Under the pieces are notes generated by a model. The model saw only the letters and a program-made list of their open reading frames with translations, was not told the origin of the DNA and did no database searches. Positions 40,119 through 50,381 of a stretch of DNA of 64,000 nt are shown here, in pieces. Each line of letters begins with the position of its first letter. Position 1 is the first letter of the stretch. The stretch lies in the NCBI RefSeq assembly GCF_006440735.1, contig NZ_VFUA01000011.1, positions 40,313-104,312 on the forward strand, in the 5' to 3' direction. The stretch comes from Mesorhizobium sp. B2-7-1 (GTDB taxonomy: Bacteria > Pseudomonadota > Alphaproteobacteria > Rhizobiales > Rhizobiaceae). The position numbers were made by a program, and so were the translations under genes.

Positions 40119-41608
40119 TGCCCACTCAAAGTCCGCCGCACGGCATCGCGCCACCCGGCCAGCTTCACCGAACGCGTGGGTGCATCCATCTCCGGCCTGA
40201 AGCGCCGCTCCAGCGCCCAGCTCTTTGCGAATTCCTTTGCCTTCGGCCACACGCCGGCCTTCGATCCCGCGAGCCATGCCGCGCCAAGCGCGGTCGTCTC
40301 CAGGATCGTCGGGCGGTCGACCGGCGCGTCGAGAATGTCGGCGAGCCGCTGCATGGTCCAGTCGGAGGCCACCATGCCGCCATCGACGCGAAGCACGGTC
40401 TTGGCCGAAGCGCCTTTCCAGTCCTTGCGCATGGCGTCGAGCAGGTCGCGCGTCTGGAAAGCGACCGATTCGAGTGCTGCGCGCGCAAACTCGGCCGGAC
40501 CCGAATTGCGCGTCAGGCCGAAGATCGCGCCACGCGCCTCGGCGTCCCAGTGCGGCGCGCCGAGACCGACGAAGGCCGGCACCAGATAGACTTGCTGCGC
40601 CGGATCGGCGGTCGCCGCCAGCGCCCCGCTTTGCTCGGCCTTGCCGATCACCTTGATACCATCGCGCAGCCACTGCACGGCGGCGCCCGCGATGAAGATC
40701 GAGCCTTCCAGGGCGTAGGTGGTCTTGCCGTTCAGCCTGTAGGCGATGGTGGTGAGCAACCGGTTCTTGGACCGCACCAGGTCGGCGCCGGTGTTGAGCA
40801 GCGCGAAGCAGCCCGTGCCGTAGGTCGATTTCATCATGCCGGGCTCGAAACAGGCCTGGCCGATGGTCGCCGCATGCTGGTCGCCGGCGACGCCGAGGAT
40901 CCGCATCTCGGCCCCGAACAGACCCTTCTCGGTGACGCCGAAATCGTCGGCGCAGTCCTTCACCTCAGGCAGGATCGCGGCCGGTATGTTCAGGATCGAG
41001 AGCAGTTCTTCGTCCCAGACATTCTTCTCGATGTTGTAGACCAGCGTGCGCGAAGCATTTGTCGCGTCGGTGGCGTGCACTTGGCCACCGGTCAACCTCC
41101 AGATCAGGAAACTGTCGATGGTGCCGGCAAGCAGTTCGCCCTTCTCGGCGCGCTTCCTGGCGCCTTTCACCTTATCCAGCATCCAGGCGATCTTGGTGCC
41201 GGAGAAATAGGGATCGAGCAGCAGGCCGGTCTTCTTCGCGAAGGTCTTCTCCAGCCCCTGCTTCTTCAGCTTCTGGCAGAGCGGCGCCGTGCGCCTGTCC
41301 TGCCAGACGATCGCATTGTGGATCGGCTTGCCCGTCGCCTTGTCCCAGATCACGACCGTCTCGCGCTGGTTGGTGATGCCGATCGCGGCGACATCCGAGG
41401 CCGCGCGGCCGGCGGCCTTGAGCGCGGCCTTCACCGTGGCGAGAACGCTCGACCAGATGTCTTCGGGGTCATGCTCGACCCAGCCGGAGGCCGGATAATG
41501 TTGTGCGAATTCCTGCTGGCCGGTGCCGGCGACTTTCATCTTGTCGTCGAACAGGATCGCCCGGGTCGATGTCGTTCCCTGGTCGATCGCCAGCACAAAA
41601 CCGCTCAT
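40115..41608 (-). CDS. glpK: Glycerol kinase
   Basis: Phosphorylates imported glycerol to glycerol-3-phosphate. 497 residues from ATG 41608, preceded by GGAGGAAATGGA; the frame is open 21 codons further but without a ribosome site. FGGY-kinase motifs: [18 protein letters not shown], the WQDRRT loop, [11 protein letters not shown] and [20 protein letters not shown]. It acts with glpD and the GlpSTPQUV transporter encoded upstream. Confidence 0.97.
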   Translation of the reverse strand: MSGFVLAIDQGTTSTRAILFDDKMKVAGTGQQEFAQHYPASGWVEHDPEDIWSSVLATVKAALKAAGRAASDVAAIGITNQRETVVIWDKATGKPIHNAIVWQDRRTAPLCQKLKKQGLEKTFAKKTGLLLDPYFSGTKIAWMLDKVKGARKRAEKGELLAGTIDSFLIWRLTGGQVHATDATNASRTLVYNIEKNVWDEELLSILNIPAAILPEVKDCADDFGVTEKGLFGAEMRILGVAGDQHAATIGQACFEPGMMKSTYGTGCFALLNTGADLVRSKNRLLTTIAYRLNGKTTYALEGSIFIAGAAVQWLRDGIKVIGKAEQSGALAATADPAQQVYLVPAFVGLGAPHWDAEARGAIFGLTRNSGPAEFARAALESVAFQTRDLLDAMRKDWKGASAKTVLRVDGGMVASDWTMQRLADILDAPVDRPTILETTALGAAWLAGSKAGVWPKAKEFAKSWALERRFRPEMDAPTRSVKLAGWRDAVRRTLSGQ

Positions 41609-41699
41609 TCCATTTCCTCCGCCTTGACACGAACAGGGGAGACGGCAACGCGCCGCCTCCCCCAATTTCACACGGGCGCGAACGCCCGCATAGACAGGC

Positions 41700-43427
41700 T
41701 TACTTCTGCCAGCTCTTCACCAGCTCGTCATAGTTGATGGTGACCGGCTTTTCCTTCTCGTTCTCGATCTTCAGCTGAGGAGCGAGATTGCCCTTCTTGA
41801 CCGCGTCGGCGTTCCAGTAGGCGAGGTCATGCTCTTCGGCCATCTTCGGGCCGATATCGCCCTGGACGCCCGACTTCTCGATGCGGCTCATGACCTTTTC
41901 CTGCTCGGCGCAGAGCGAGTCCATCGCTTCCTGAGCCGACTTCGCGCCGGACGAGGCATCGCCGATCGCCTGCCACCAGAGCTGCGCCAGCTTCGGATAG
42001 TCAGGCACGTTGGTGCCGGTCGGCGACCACTGGACGCGGGCCGGCGAACGGTAGAACTCGATCAAGCCACCGAGCTTCGGAGCGCGCTCGGTGAAGCTCT
42101 TGTCGTGGATCGTGCTCTCGCGGATGAAGGTCAGGCCGACATGGCTTTTCTTCACGTCGACGGTCTTCGAGGTGACGAACTGCGCATAGAGCCAGGCGGC
42201 CTTGGCGCGGTCGGTCGGCGTCGACTTCATCAGCGTCCAGGAACCCACGTCCTGGTAGCCGAGCTTCATGCCGTCCTTCCAGTAGACGCCATGCGGCGAC
42301 GGGGCCATGCGCCATTTCGGCGTGCCGTCGTCGTTCATCACGGCCTTGGCGCCGGCGTCGACCATCGAAGCGGTGAAGGCGGTGTACCAGAAGATCTGTT
42401 GCGCGACCGCGCCCTGCGCCGGCACCGGGCCGGATTCGGAGAAGGTCATGCCCTGCGCTTCGGCCGGAGCGTAAGCCTTCAGCCAGTCGAGATACTTCTG
42501 GATCGAGTAGACCGCCGCCGGTCCATTCGTGTCGCCGCCGCGCGCCGTGCAGGAGCCGACGGGACGCGAATTCTCGTCGACCTTGATGCCCCATTCGTCG
42601 ACCGGCAGGCCGTTCGGAATGCCTTTGTCGCCGTTACCGGCCATGGACAGCCAGGCGTCGGTGAACCGCCAGCCGAGCGACGGGTCCTTCTTGCCGTAGT
42701 CCATGTGGCCATAGACCTTCTTGCCGTCGATCTCGCGGCCGGTGAAGAACTCGGCGATGTCCTCATAGGCCGACCAGTTGACCGGCACGCCGAGGTCGTA
42801 GCCGTATTTGGCCTTGAAGTCCGCCTTGTTTTTCTCGTCGTTGAACCAGTCGTAGCGGAACCAGTAGAGGTTCGCGAACTGCTGGTCGGGCAGCTGATAG
42901 AGCTTCTTGTCCGGCGCCGTCGTGAACGAGGTGCCGATGAAGTCCTTCAGGTCGAGGTTCGGGTTGGTGACATCCTTGCCGTCGCCTGCCATCCAGTCGG
43001 TCAGGTTGCGCACCTGCTGGTAGCGCCAGTGCGTGCCGATGAGGTCGGAGTCGTTGACCCAGCCATCATAGAGGTTCTGGCCGGTTTGCATCTGGGTCTG
43101 GATCTTCTCGACGACGTCGCCTTCCTGGATGACGTCATGCGTGACCTTGATGCCGGTGATGGCAGAGAAGGCAGGCGCCAGCACCTGCGATTCATACGAG
43201 TGGGTGGCGATGGTTTCCGACACGACCTTGATGTCCATGCCGGCGAACGGCTTGGCGGCGTCGATGAACCACTGCATTTCCTTTTCCTGATCGGCGCGCG
43301 AAAGCGTCGACAGGGGGCCTATCTCCTTGTCGAGAAAGGCTTTTGCCTCATCCATTCCGGCATAGGCATGACCCGCTCCCAGCAATAGGACAAGGGCGGT
43401 CGTCGATGTTAGAAATTGCCGTCGCAT
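41700..43427 (-). CDS. glpV: Glycerol ABC transporter periplasmic binding protein GlpV
   Basis: Large family 1 solute-binding protein, 575 residues from ATG 43427 (GGAGGAGACAC upstream). Signal peptide [20 protein letters not shown], cleavage after AYA. Blocks [40 protein letters not shown] and the C-terminal [17 protein letters not shown]. Gene order R-D-S-T-P-Q-U-V-K matches the characterised glycerol uptake operon of Rhizobium leguminosarum. Confidence 0.93.
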   Translation of the reverse strand: MRRQFLTSTTALVLLLGAGHAYAGMDEAKAFLDKEIGPLSTLSRADQEKEMQWFIDAAKPFAGMDIKVVSETIATHSYESQVLAPAFSAITGIKVTHDVIQEGDVVEKIQTQMQTGQNLYDGWVNDSDLIGTHWRYQQVRNLTDWMAGDGKDVTNPNLDLKDFIGTSFTTAPDKKLYQLPDQQFANLYWFRYDWFNDEKNKADFKAKYGYDLGVPVNWSAYEDIAEFFTGREIDGKKVYGHMDYGKKDPSLGWRFTDAWLSMAGNGDKGIPNGLPVDEWGIKVDENSRPVGSCTARGGDTNGPAAVYSIQKYLDWLKAYAPAEAQGMTFSESGPVPAQGAVAQQIFWYTAFTASMVDAGAKAVMNDDGTPKWRMAPSPHGVYWKDGMKLGYQDVGSWTLMKSTPTDRAKAAWLYAQFVTSKTVDVKKSHVGLTFIRESTIHDKSFTERAPKLGGLIEFYRSPARVQWSPTGTNVPDYPKLAQLWWQAIGDASSGAKSAQEAMDSLCAEQEKVMSRIEKSGVQGDIGPKMAEEHDLAYWNADAVKKGNLAPQLKIENEKEKPVTINYDELVKSWQK

Positions 43428-43504
43428 GTGTCTCCTCCAGTCTTTAGGTTGCAAGTGCGATCCGGAGCGGCCGCCAGCACGCGACCGCTCCGACTATTCC
43501 CCCT

Positions 43505-43792
43505 CTATACGTATCGGAACACGCCAATGGCGTAGATCACGGAAAGAGCGAGAGCCCACCACAGGTTGGGTCCAACCAGACCCAGCCAAGCGAGATGGAT
43601 GAAGGCGCTGCCGAGCAGCGAAAGGAACAGGCGATCGCCGCGCGTCGTCTCGAAGCGCAGGATGCCGATACGCGGATTGCCGCCCGGCGAAGCATATTCC
43701 CAGGCCGCCATGCCGCACAGCAGCAGCAAGATGGTTCCGAAGAAAGCCGCCGTCGGCCAGGTCCACGCCATCCAGGAGAAGTCGAGGTTCAT
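43505..43792 (-). CDS. glpU: GlpU, small DUF2160 membrane component of the glycerol transporter
   Basis: 95 residues from ATG 43792 with three membrane segments (about 10-32, 50-70 and 74-92). The opening MNLDFSWMAWTWPTAAFFGT and GNPRIGILRFETTRGDRLFLS are typical of DUF2160. Precise role in glycerol uptake is not known. The ATG overlaps the stop of an upstream 23-codon micro-ORF (ATGA). Confidence 0.9.
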   Translation of the reverse strand: MNLDFSWMAWTWPTAAFFGTILLLLCGMAAWEYASPGGNPRIGILRFETTRGDRLFLSLLGSAFIHLAWLGLVGPNLWWALALSVIYAIGVFRYV

Positions 43793-43860
43793 GGTCGCAC
43801 CCTCCCCGGGGCAAAGTCCTTGCCGATGGTGTTGTGGACGAACTTTTGCGTTCGTTTCAT
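43789..43860 (-). CDS. Micro-ORF derived from a duplicated glpQ tail
   Basis: 23 codons, from an ATG immediately after the glpQ stop to a TGA that overlaps the glpU start. Residues FVHNTIGKDFAPGRV mirror the glpQ C-terminus FVRNYIAKGFALGRV; the two 48-base segments agree at 39 positions. It fills the whole glpQ-glpU gap, so ribosomes could re-initiate from glpQ through it to glpU. Whether the peptide itself matters is unknown. Confidence 0.5.
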   Translation of the reverse strand: MKRTQKFVHNTIGKDFAPGRVRP

Positions 43861-44769
<909 letters not shown>

Positions 44770-44772
44770 CTC

Positions 44773-45639
44773 TCAGCGCTCCGCGTCGTAGTTGGTCATC
44801 ACGGTGTAGAACACCCACGACAACAACAGGATGATCAGGAAGTAGACGAGCGACATCGCCGCCGCCGGGCCGAGGTCGAACTGACCGAGCGCCGTCTTCA
44901 CCAGGTCGATCGACAGGAAGGTCGTCGAATTGCCGGGACCGCCGCCGGTGACGACGAAGGGCTCCGTATAGATCATGAAGCTGTCCATGAAGCGCAACAG
45001 CACAGCGATCAGCAGCACGCGCTGCATCTTCGGCAGCTGGATGTAGCGGAACACCGCCCAGCGCGAGGCGCCGTCGATCTTTGCCGCCTGGTAGAAGGCG
45101 TCGGGAATGGAGACGAGGCCAGCATAGCAGAGCAGCACGACCAAGCTGGTCCAGTGCCAGACGTCCATGATGATGACGGTGACCCAGGCGTCGAATGGAT
45201 CCTGGACGTAATTGTAGTCGATGCCGAGCGCGTTGACGTAATAGCCGAGCAGGCCGATGTCGTTGCGGCCGAACACCTGCCAGATCGTGCCGACGACGTT
45301 CCACGGGATGATCACCGTCAGCGCCATCAGCACGAGGCAGACCGGCACGCCCCAGCCCTTCTTCGGCATGTTGAGCGCGATGAAGATGCCAAGCGGCACC
45401 TCGATCGCCAGGATGATGAAGGAGAAGATCAGGTTGCGCACCATCGCTTCCCAGAAGCGGTCGGAATGCAGCAGTTCCTCGAACCATTCGGTGCCGGCCC
45501 AGAAGAAGACATTGTTGCCGAACGTGTCTTGCACCGAATAGTTGACGACGGTCATCAGCGGGATGACGGCCGAGAACGCCACCAGCACCAGCACCGGCAG
45601 CACGAGGAACCAGGCCTTGTTGTTCCAGGTCTTGTCCAT
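44773..45639 (-). CDS. glpP: Glycerol ABC transporter permease GlpP
   Basis: 288-residue MalF-type permease with six membrane segments and the EAA loop IPDAFYQAAKIDGASRWAVF. Its ATG abuts the glpT stop with no gap. Forms the channel with GlpQ. Confidence 0.93.
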   Translation of the reverse strand: MDKTWNNKAWFLVLPVLVLVAFSAVIPLMTVVNYSVQDTFGNNVFFWAGTEWFEELLHSDRFWEAMVRNLIFSFIILAIEVPLGIFIALNMPKKGWGVPVCLVLMALTVIIPWNVVGTIWQVFGRNDIGLLGYYVNALGIDYNYVQDPFDAWVTVIIMDVWHWTSLVVLLCYAGLVSIPDAFYQAAKIDGASRWAVFRYIQLPKMQRVLLIAVLLRFMDSFMIYTEPFVVTGGGPGNSTTFLSIDLVKTALGQFDLGPAAAMSLVYFLIILLLSWVFYTVMTNYDAER

Positions 45640-46707
45640 CTATGCCCCCATCTCGACGCGCCAGGAATCGGCATAGATGTTGATGCCGGCCGGATCGAAG
45701 CGGACTTTCGGCTCGGCCGGGACTTCGTCGTCCTCACCGATGACGGCCGCGATCTCCTTGCCCTCGAGATTGGCGCGCACGACCTTGTGGCGGCCGACGT
45801 CCTCGACCTTGCTGACCTGCACCGCCATGCCCTCGCGGCCGAGCCGCACATATTCGGGGCGGATGCCGAGCTCGACGGCGCCGGCTTCGGCCTTCGGCAC
45901 GCCCGGAAGCTCGATGCGCTGCGCGCCGAGCTTCGCGGTCTTGCCTTCGAGCGCAACCGGCAGCACGTTCATGCCCGGCGAGCCGATGAAATAGCCGACG
46001 AAGGTGTGGCGCGGGCGCTCGAAGAGCTCCGCCGGCGTGCCGATCTGCACGATGCCGCCATCGTACATGACCACCACCTGATCGGCGAAAGTCAGCGCCT
46101 CGGTCTGGTCATGCGTGACATAGACCATGGTGTAGCCGAAGCGGCGATGCAGCTGCTTCAACTGCGAGCGCAGCACCCACTTCATATGCGGATCGATCAC
46201 CGTCAGCGGTTCGTCGAACAGGATGGCGTTGACGTCCGAGCGCACCAGGCCGCGCCCCAGCGATATCTTCTGCTTCTGGTCGGCGGTGAGCCCGCGCGCC
46301 TTCTTCTTCGCCAGCCCGGCGAGATCGATCATGTCGAGCGTCTCGCGCACCTTGCGGTCGACGTCCGTCTCCGGCACGCGGCGGTTGCGCAGCGGGAAGG
46401 CCAGATTGTCGTAGACGGTCATCGTGTCGTAGATGACCGGGAACTGGAACACCTGTGCGATGTTGCGCTCCTGCGTCGACAGATTGGTCACGTCCCGGCC
46501 GTTGAACAGCAACTGGCCGTGCGACGGGTGCAGCAGTCCTGAAATGATGTTGAGCAAGGTGGTCTTGCCGCAGCCCGACGGCCCGAGCAACGCATAGGCG
46601 CCGCCATCCTCGAAGATGTGGTGCACTTCCTTCAGCGCGAAATCGGAATCCTTCTGCGGATTGGGCAGGTAGGAGTGGCGGATGTGGTTGACGTCGATGC
46701 GCGCCAT
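45640..46707 (-). CDS. glpT: Glycerol ABC transporter ATP-binding protein GlpT
   Basis: 355-residue ABC ATPase. Walker A GPSGCGKTT, Walker B in AILFDEPLTVIDPHMKWVL, H-loop VYVTHDQTEAL, and a C-terminal regulatory domain. The signature is non-canonical: TADQKQKISLGRGL instead of LSGGQ. Such degenerate signature motifs occur in this rhizobial glycerol family, so GlpS and GlpT may form an asymmetric heterodimer. Lies 10 bp after glpS. Confidence 0.93.
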   Translation of the reverse strand: MARIDVNHIRHSYLPNPQKDSDFALKEVHHIFEDGGAYALLGPSGCGKTTLLNIISGLLHPSHGQLLFNGRDVTNLSTQERNIAQVFQFPVIYDTMTVYDNLAFPLRNRRVPETDVDRKVRETLDMIDLAGLAKKKARGLTADQKQKISLGRGLVRSDVNAILFDEPLTVIDPHMKWVLRSQLKQLHRRFGYTMVYVTHDQTEALTFADQVVVMYDGGIVQIGTPAELFERPRHTFVGYFIGSPGMNVLPVALEGKTAKLGAQRIELPGVPKAEAGAVELGIRPEYVRLGREGMAVQVSKVEDVGRHKVVRANLEGKEIAAVIGEDDEVPAEPKVRFDPAGINIYADSWRVEMGA

Positions 46708-46717
46708 CGTTTGCTCC

Positions 46718-47797
46718 TCAGGCCGCCAGCTTCGGCGCCGTCACGGCGCGGCCGTTCTGGTCGAACACCATGATGTGGCGCGGATCGATGAACACCTCGA
46801 CCTCGTCGTCCGTCTCGAAATGGAGGATGCCATGCGCAAGCATTACCCAGCGCGCATCGGCGAAATCGAGATGGACGAAGCTTTCCGAGCCGGTGATCTC
46901 GGTGATGGTGACCTTGGCCCGCACCGGCACGGCGCTGGCGTTCGGACGCTCCAGCGACAGATGATGCGGCTGGAAGCCGATCGTGTAGCTGGCGTCCGCA
47001 ATGCCGGCGAGCTCCGGCGGCACCGGTAGTTTGACGCCGCCCTCGAGCAGGAAGTCCGCCCCCTTCTTGGAGAGCACGATGGTGTTGAGCGGCGGATCGG
47101 CAAACGTCCTTGCCGTCACCAGGTCGACGGGCTTGCGGAACACATCGACCGTCGGGCCGAATTGCGTGACGCGCCCTTGCGAAAGCGTCGCCGTGTTGCC
47201 GCCGAGCAGAAGCGCCTCGTGCGGCTCGGTCGTGGCATAGACGAAGATCGTGCCGGCGGCGGCAAAGATCTTCGGCAGCTCGGCGCGCAATTCCTCGCGC
47301 AGTTTGTAGTCGAGATTGGCCAGAGGTTCGTCGAGCAGCACCAGGCTGGCATTCTTGACGATGGCGCGGGCAAGCGCGGTGCGCTGCTGCTGTCCTCCGG
47401 ACAGATTGAGCGGCGTGCGGTCGAGATAGGGCGTGAGCTGCAAGAGCGCCGCCGCGTTGCGCACTTCCTTGTCGATCTTGCCCCGCTCGACGCCGGCCAC
47501 CCTGAGCGGCGAGGCGATGTTCTCATAGACCGTCATCGCCGGATAGTTGATGAACTGCTGGTAGACCATGGCGACGTTGCGCTTCTGCACCTTCTGTCCG
47601 GTGACGTCCTTGCCGTCGAACCAGACCGAGCCGGACGTCGGCGCGTCGAGGCCCGCCATCAGCCGCATCAGGCTGGTCTTGCCGGAAAGCGTCGGCCCGA
47701 GGAGCACGTTCAGCGAGCCGTGCTGAAGCGTCAGCGAAACGTCGCGGATGTGCTCCTGCGCGCCGACCGTCTTCGTCACGTTCCTCAGTTCCAGCAT
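46718..47797 (-). CDS. glpS: Glycerol ABC transporter ATP-binding protein GlpS
   Basis: 359-residue ABC ATPase from ATG 47797 (a GTG directly precedes it; GGGAGGAGGC is the ribosome site). Walker A is GPTLSGKTS, unusual in place of GxSGCGKS; the signature LSGGQQQR is canonical, Walker B is VLLDEPLANLD. The H-loop reads YATTEPHEALLL, with the histidine shifted and Thr-Glu in place of Thr-His. Together with GlpT's odd signature this suggests division of labour between two half-sites. Confidence 0.93.
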   Translation of the reverse strand: MLELRNVTKTVGAQEHIRDVSLTLQHGSLNVLLGPTLSGKTSLMRLMAGLDAPTSGSVWFDGKDVTGQKVQKRNVAMVYQQFINYPAMTVYENIASPLRVAGVERGKIDKEVRNAAALLQLTPYLDRTPLNLSGGQQQRTALARAIVKNASLVLLDEPLANLDYKLREELRAELPKIFAAAGTIFVYATTEPHEALLLGGNTATLSQGRVTQFGPTVDVFRKPVDLVTARTFADPPLNTIVLSKKGADFLLEGGVKLPVPPELAGIADASYTIGFQPHHLSLERPNASAVPVRAKVTITEITGSESFVHLDFADARWVMLAHGILHFETDDEVEVFIDPRHIMVFDQNGRAVTAPKLAA

Positions 47798-47836
47798 CAC
47801 GCCTCCTCCCAGGCCTTGCGCGTCAGCGGTCGATCC

Positions 47837-49363
47837 TCATTCCGCTGCCGCGACGTGACGGTTGCTCAGTCCGCGCATGAATTCTTCCAGCGCCGCCATC
47901 TGTTCGCGGCTGAAATGCAGGCCGCGCTTGGTGCGGCGCCACAGCACGTCCTCGGCGGTGACCGCCCATTCGTTGTCGACCAGATAGCGCACCTCGGCCT
48001 CGAAAAGGTCGGCGCCGAAATTGCGGCCGAGATCGGCATTCGACTTGGCGAGCCCGAGCAGCTTTTCCGCGCGCGTGCCGTAGAGCCGGGTGAAGCGGCG
48101 CGCCAGCCGTTGGTCGAGGAACGGATAGGTGTTCTTCAACCTGGCGACCTGGGCATCGAAACCGGTCGCCGGGAAATCGCCGCCCGGCAGCGGCGCGTCA
48201 TGCGTCCACGGCTGGCCGCGCTTGCCGAGAAAACCTTCGATCCTCTCCAGCATCGATTCCGCCAGCCGGCGGAAGGTCGTGATCTTGCCGCCGAAGGCGT
48301 TGAGAAGCGGGGCAGCTCCCTCCCCGCCATCGGCCTTCAGCACGTAGTCGCGCGTCGCCTCCTGCGCCTTGGAGGCGCCGTCGTCATAGAGCGGGCGCAC
48401 CGCCGAATAGGTCCAGACGATGTCGGAGCGCTTCACGGGTTGCGCGAAATACTCGCTCGCCGCGGCGCACAGATAGTCGATCTCCGTATCGGAGATCTTC
48501 ACGTCATGCGGATCGCCGGGATAGTCGCGGTCTGTGGTGCCGATCAGCGTGAATTCTTCCTCATAGGGAATGGCGAAGATGATGCGGCCATCCTTGTTCT
48601 GGAAGAAATAGGCGCGCGGATCGTCGAACTTCTTGGCGATGACGATGTGACTGCCCTGCACGAGGCGGACATTGTGGACGTCGTTCTGGCCGACCGCGGT
48701 CGACAGCACGTGATCGACCCAGGGGCCGGCGGCGTTGACGAGAAGCCGGGCGCGAACCTCCTCGGTTTCACCGGTAAGCACATTCTGCACCTTGACGGTC
48801 CAGTTCGAACCGTCGCGCCGCGCGCTGGCGACCTTGGTGCGGGTGCGGATAATGGCGCCTCGGTCGGCGGCGTCACGCGCGTTCAGCGCCACCAGGCGCG
48901 CATCGTTGACCCAACCGTCCGAATATTCGAAAGCCTTGTGGAACAACGGCTTCAAAGGCTTGCCGGCAGGGTCGTTGGCCATGTCCAGCGTCTTCGTCGC
49001 CGGCAAGAGCTTACGCCCGCCAATATGATCGTAGAGGAACAGGCCGAGTCGGATCAGCCAGGCGGGCCTGAGGCCCTTGGCGTAAGGCAGCACGAAGCGC
49101 ATCGGCCAGATGATGTGCGGCGCGTTCTTCCACAGAACCTCGCGCTCCATCAGCGCCTCGCGCACCAGCCGGAACTCGTAGAATTCGAGATAGCGAAGGC
49201 CGCCATGGATGAGCTTGGTCGAACCCGACGAGGTTCCGCTGGCCAGATCGTTCATCTCGGCGAGATAGACTGAAAATCCGCGACCGACGGCGTCGCGGGC
49301 TATGCCGCAGCCATTGATGCCGCCGCCTATGACGAAAATGTCATGGATCGGAGATGCGTCCAA
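47837..49363 (-). CDS. glpD: Aerobic glycerol-3-phosphate dehydrogenase
   Basis: FAD enzyme that oxidises glycerol-3-phosphate to dihydroxyacetone phosphate and feeds the quinone pool. 508 residues from the TTG at 49363, which lies five bases after GGAGG; another TTG is at 49375. FAD site IFVIGGGINGCGIARDAVGR, then SSGSTKLIHGGLRYLEFYEF and TDRDYPGDP. First gene of the operon after glpR; 36 bp separate it from glpS. Confidence 0.95.
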   Translation of the reverse strand: MDASPIHDIFVIGGGINGCGIARDAVGRGFSVYLAEMNDLASGTSSGSTKLIHGGLRYLEFYEFRLVREALMEREVLWKNAPHIIWPMRFVLPYAKGLRPAWLIRLGLFLYDHIGGRKLLPATKTLDMANDPAGKPLKPLFHKAFEYSDGWVNDARLVALNARDAADRGAIIRTRTKVASARRDGSNWTVKVQNVLTGETEEVRARLLVNAAGPWVDHVLSTAVGQNDVHNVRLVQGSHIVIAKKFDDPRAYFFQNKDGRIIFAIPYEEEFTLIGTTDRDYPGDPHDVKISDTEIDYLCAAASEYFAQPVKRSDIVWTYSAVRPLYDDGASKAQEATRDYVLKADGGEGAAPLLNAFGGKITTFRRLAESMLERIEGFLGKRGQPWTHDAPLPGGDFPATGFDAQVARLKNTYPFLDQRLARRFTRLYGTRAEKLLGLAKSNADLGRNFGADLFEAEVRYLVDNEWAVTAEDVLWRRTKRGLHFSREQMAALEEFMRGLSNRHVAAAE

Positions 49364-49403
49364 AGTTTCCTCCAACGATTTCGCATTGCACTATTTTTGT
49401 GTT

Positions 49404-49455
49404 TTACGAAACCGTGGCGGAATTATTTCGAACTCAAACCGAATGTCAAACGAAA
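49404..49455. promoter_or_regulatory. Putative GlpR operator region upstream of glpD
   Basis: The gap between glpR and glpD has repeated CGAAA/TTTCG half-sites: ACGAAA at about 49406, TTTCG at 49426-49430, CCGAA at about 49440 and CGAAA at 49451-49455. DeoR-family GlpR proteins bind such TTTCG-type repeats, so this is the likely autoregulated operator. Confidence 0.45.
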
Positions 49456-49489
49456 TATCACGGCTGCGTGAGCTGGCCGTGATACGCGC

Positions 49490-50257
49490 CTATTCGAGCG
49501 CCGTCTCGATCAGCCGAACCTCCGTCTCCTCGCAAATCCGGCGGATCGACGGGATCTCGCAACGATCGGTGATGAAGGTATTCACCTGCGAAAGGTGACC
49601 GATCCGAACCGGTGCCGTGCGCTCGAATTTCGTCCGGTCGGAAACCAGGATGACGTGACGCGCATTGGCGATGATGGCTTGCGCCACCTTCACCTCGCGA
49701 AAGTCGAAATCGAGCAGCGCGCCGTCATGGTCGATCGCCGAGGCGCCGATGACGGCGTAATCGACCTTGAACTGGCGGATGAAATCGACGGCAGCTTCGC
49801 CGACGACGCCGCCGTCGGATCCGCGCACCACGCCGCCGGCGATCACCACCTCGATCGTGGGATAGATACGCATCCTATTGGCAACATTGATGTTATTGGT
49901 GATGACCATAAGCCCGTTATGATCGAGCAACGCCTTGCTGACGGCCTCCGTGGTGGTGCCGATATTGATGAACAGGGAGGCATTGTCGGGGATCAGTCTC
50001 GCCGCCGCGCTGCCGATCGCTTCCTTCTCGTCGGCAGCGATCTTGCGGCGCGCCTCGTATTCCATGTTCTCGATGCCGGACGGGAACAGCGCGCCGCCAT
50101 GGATGCGGGTCAGCAGGCGTTGATCGCACAGATCGTTGAGGTCCTTGCGGATGGTCTGCGGCGTCACATTGAAATGCGTCGCCAGGTCGTCGACCAGCAC
50201 CCGGCCATGGTCTTTCGCCATCTGGATGATCTCGGCATGGCGTGGCGAAAGAAACAT
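49490..50257 (-). CDS. glpR: DeoR-family repressor of the glycerol operon
   Basis: 255 residues. N-terminal winged helix (ATHFNVTPQTIRKDLNDLCD) and C-terminal sugar-phosphate sensor (INIGTTTEAVSKAL, LMVITNNINVANRM, GVVRGSDGGVVGEAAVDFI). GlpR proteins release DNA on binding glycerol-3-phosphate. GGAGGACGCGCG precedes the ATG. It lies upstream of glpD in the same direction, with operator-like repeats on both sides. Confidence 0.93.
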   Translation of the reverse strand: MFLSPRHAEIIQMAKDHGRVLVDDLATHFNVTPQTIRKDLNDLCDQRLLTRIHGGALFPSGIENMEYEARRKIAADEKEAIGSAAARLIPDNASLFINIGTTTEAVSKALLDHNGLMVITNNINVANRMRIYPTIEVVIAGGVVRGSDGGVVGEAAVDFIRQFKVDYAVIGASAIDHDGALLDFDFREVKVAQAIIANARHVILVSDRTKFERTAPVRIGHLSQVNTFITDRCEIPSIRRICEETEVRLIETALE

Positions 50258-50271
50258 CGCGCGTCCTCCAT

Positions 50272-50305
50272 TTTCGTTTTTTTCCGTCTATAGCGGAAAA
50301 CGAAA
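50272..50305. promoter_or_regulatory. Putative GlpR operator palindrome upstream of glpR
   Basis: TTTCGTTTT at the left and GGAAAACGAAA at the right form a dyad around TCCG-TCTATAG-CGG, about 15 bases upstream of the glpR start. The TTTCG/CGAAA half-sites match those before glpD. Confidence 0.5.
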
Positions 50306-50381
50306 GCGAAGAAAAGGCATAAGCCGGCTAACGAAAATTACCTGATTGCAAAAGGCAAACCAGCGCGGAACGTCCGCTGCC

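Noticed and set aside
47162..49273. 703-codon open frame on the plus strand
   Set aside because: Antisense to glpS and glpD; no ribosome site or recognisable motif.
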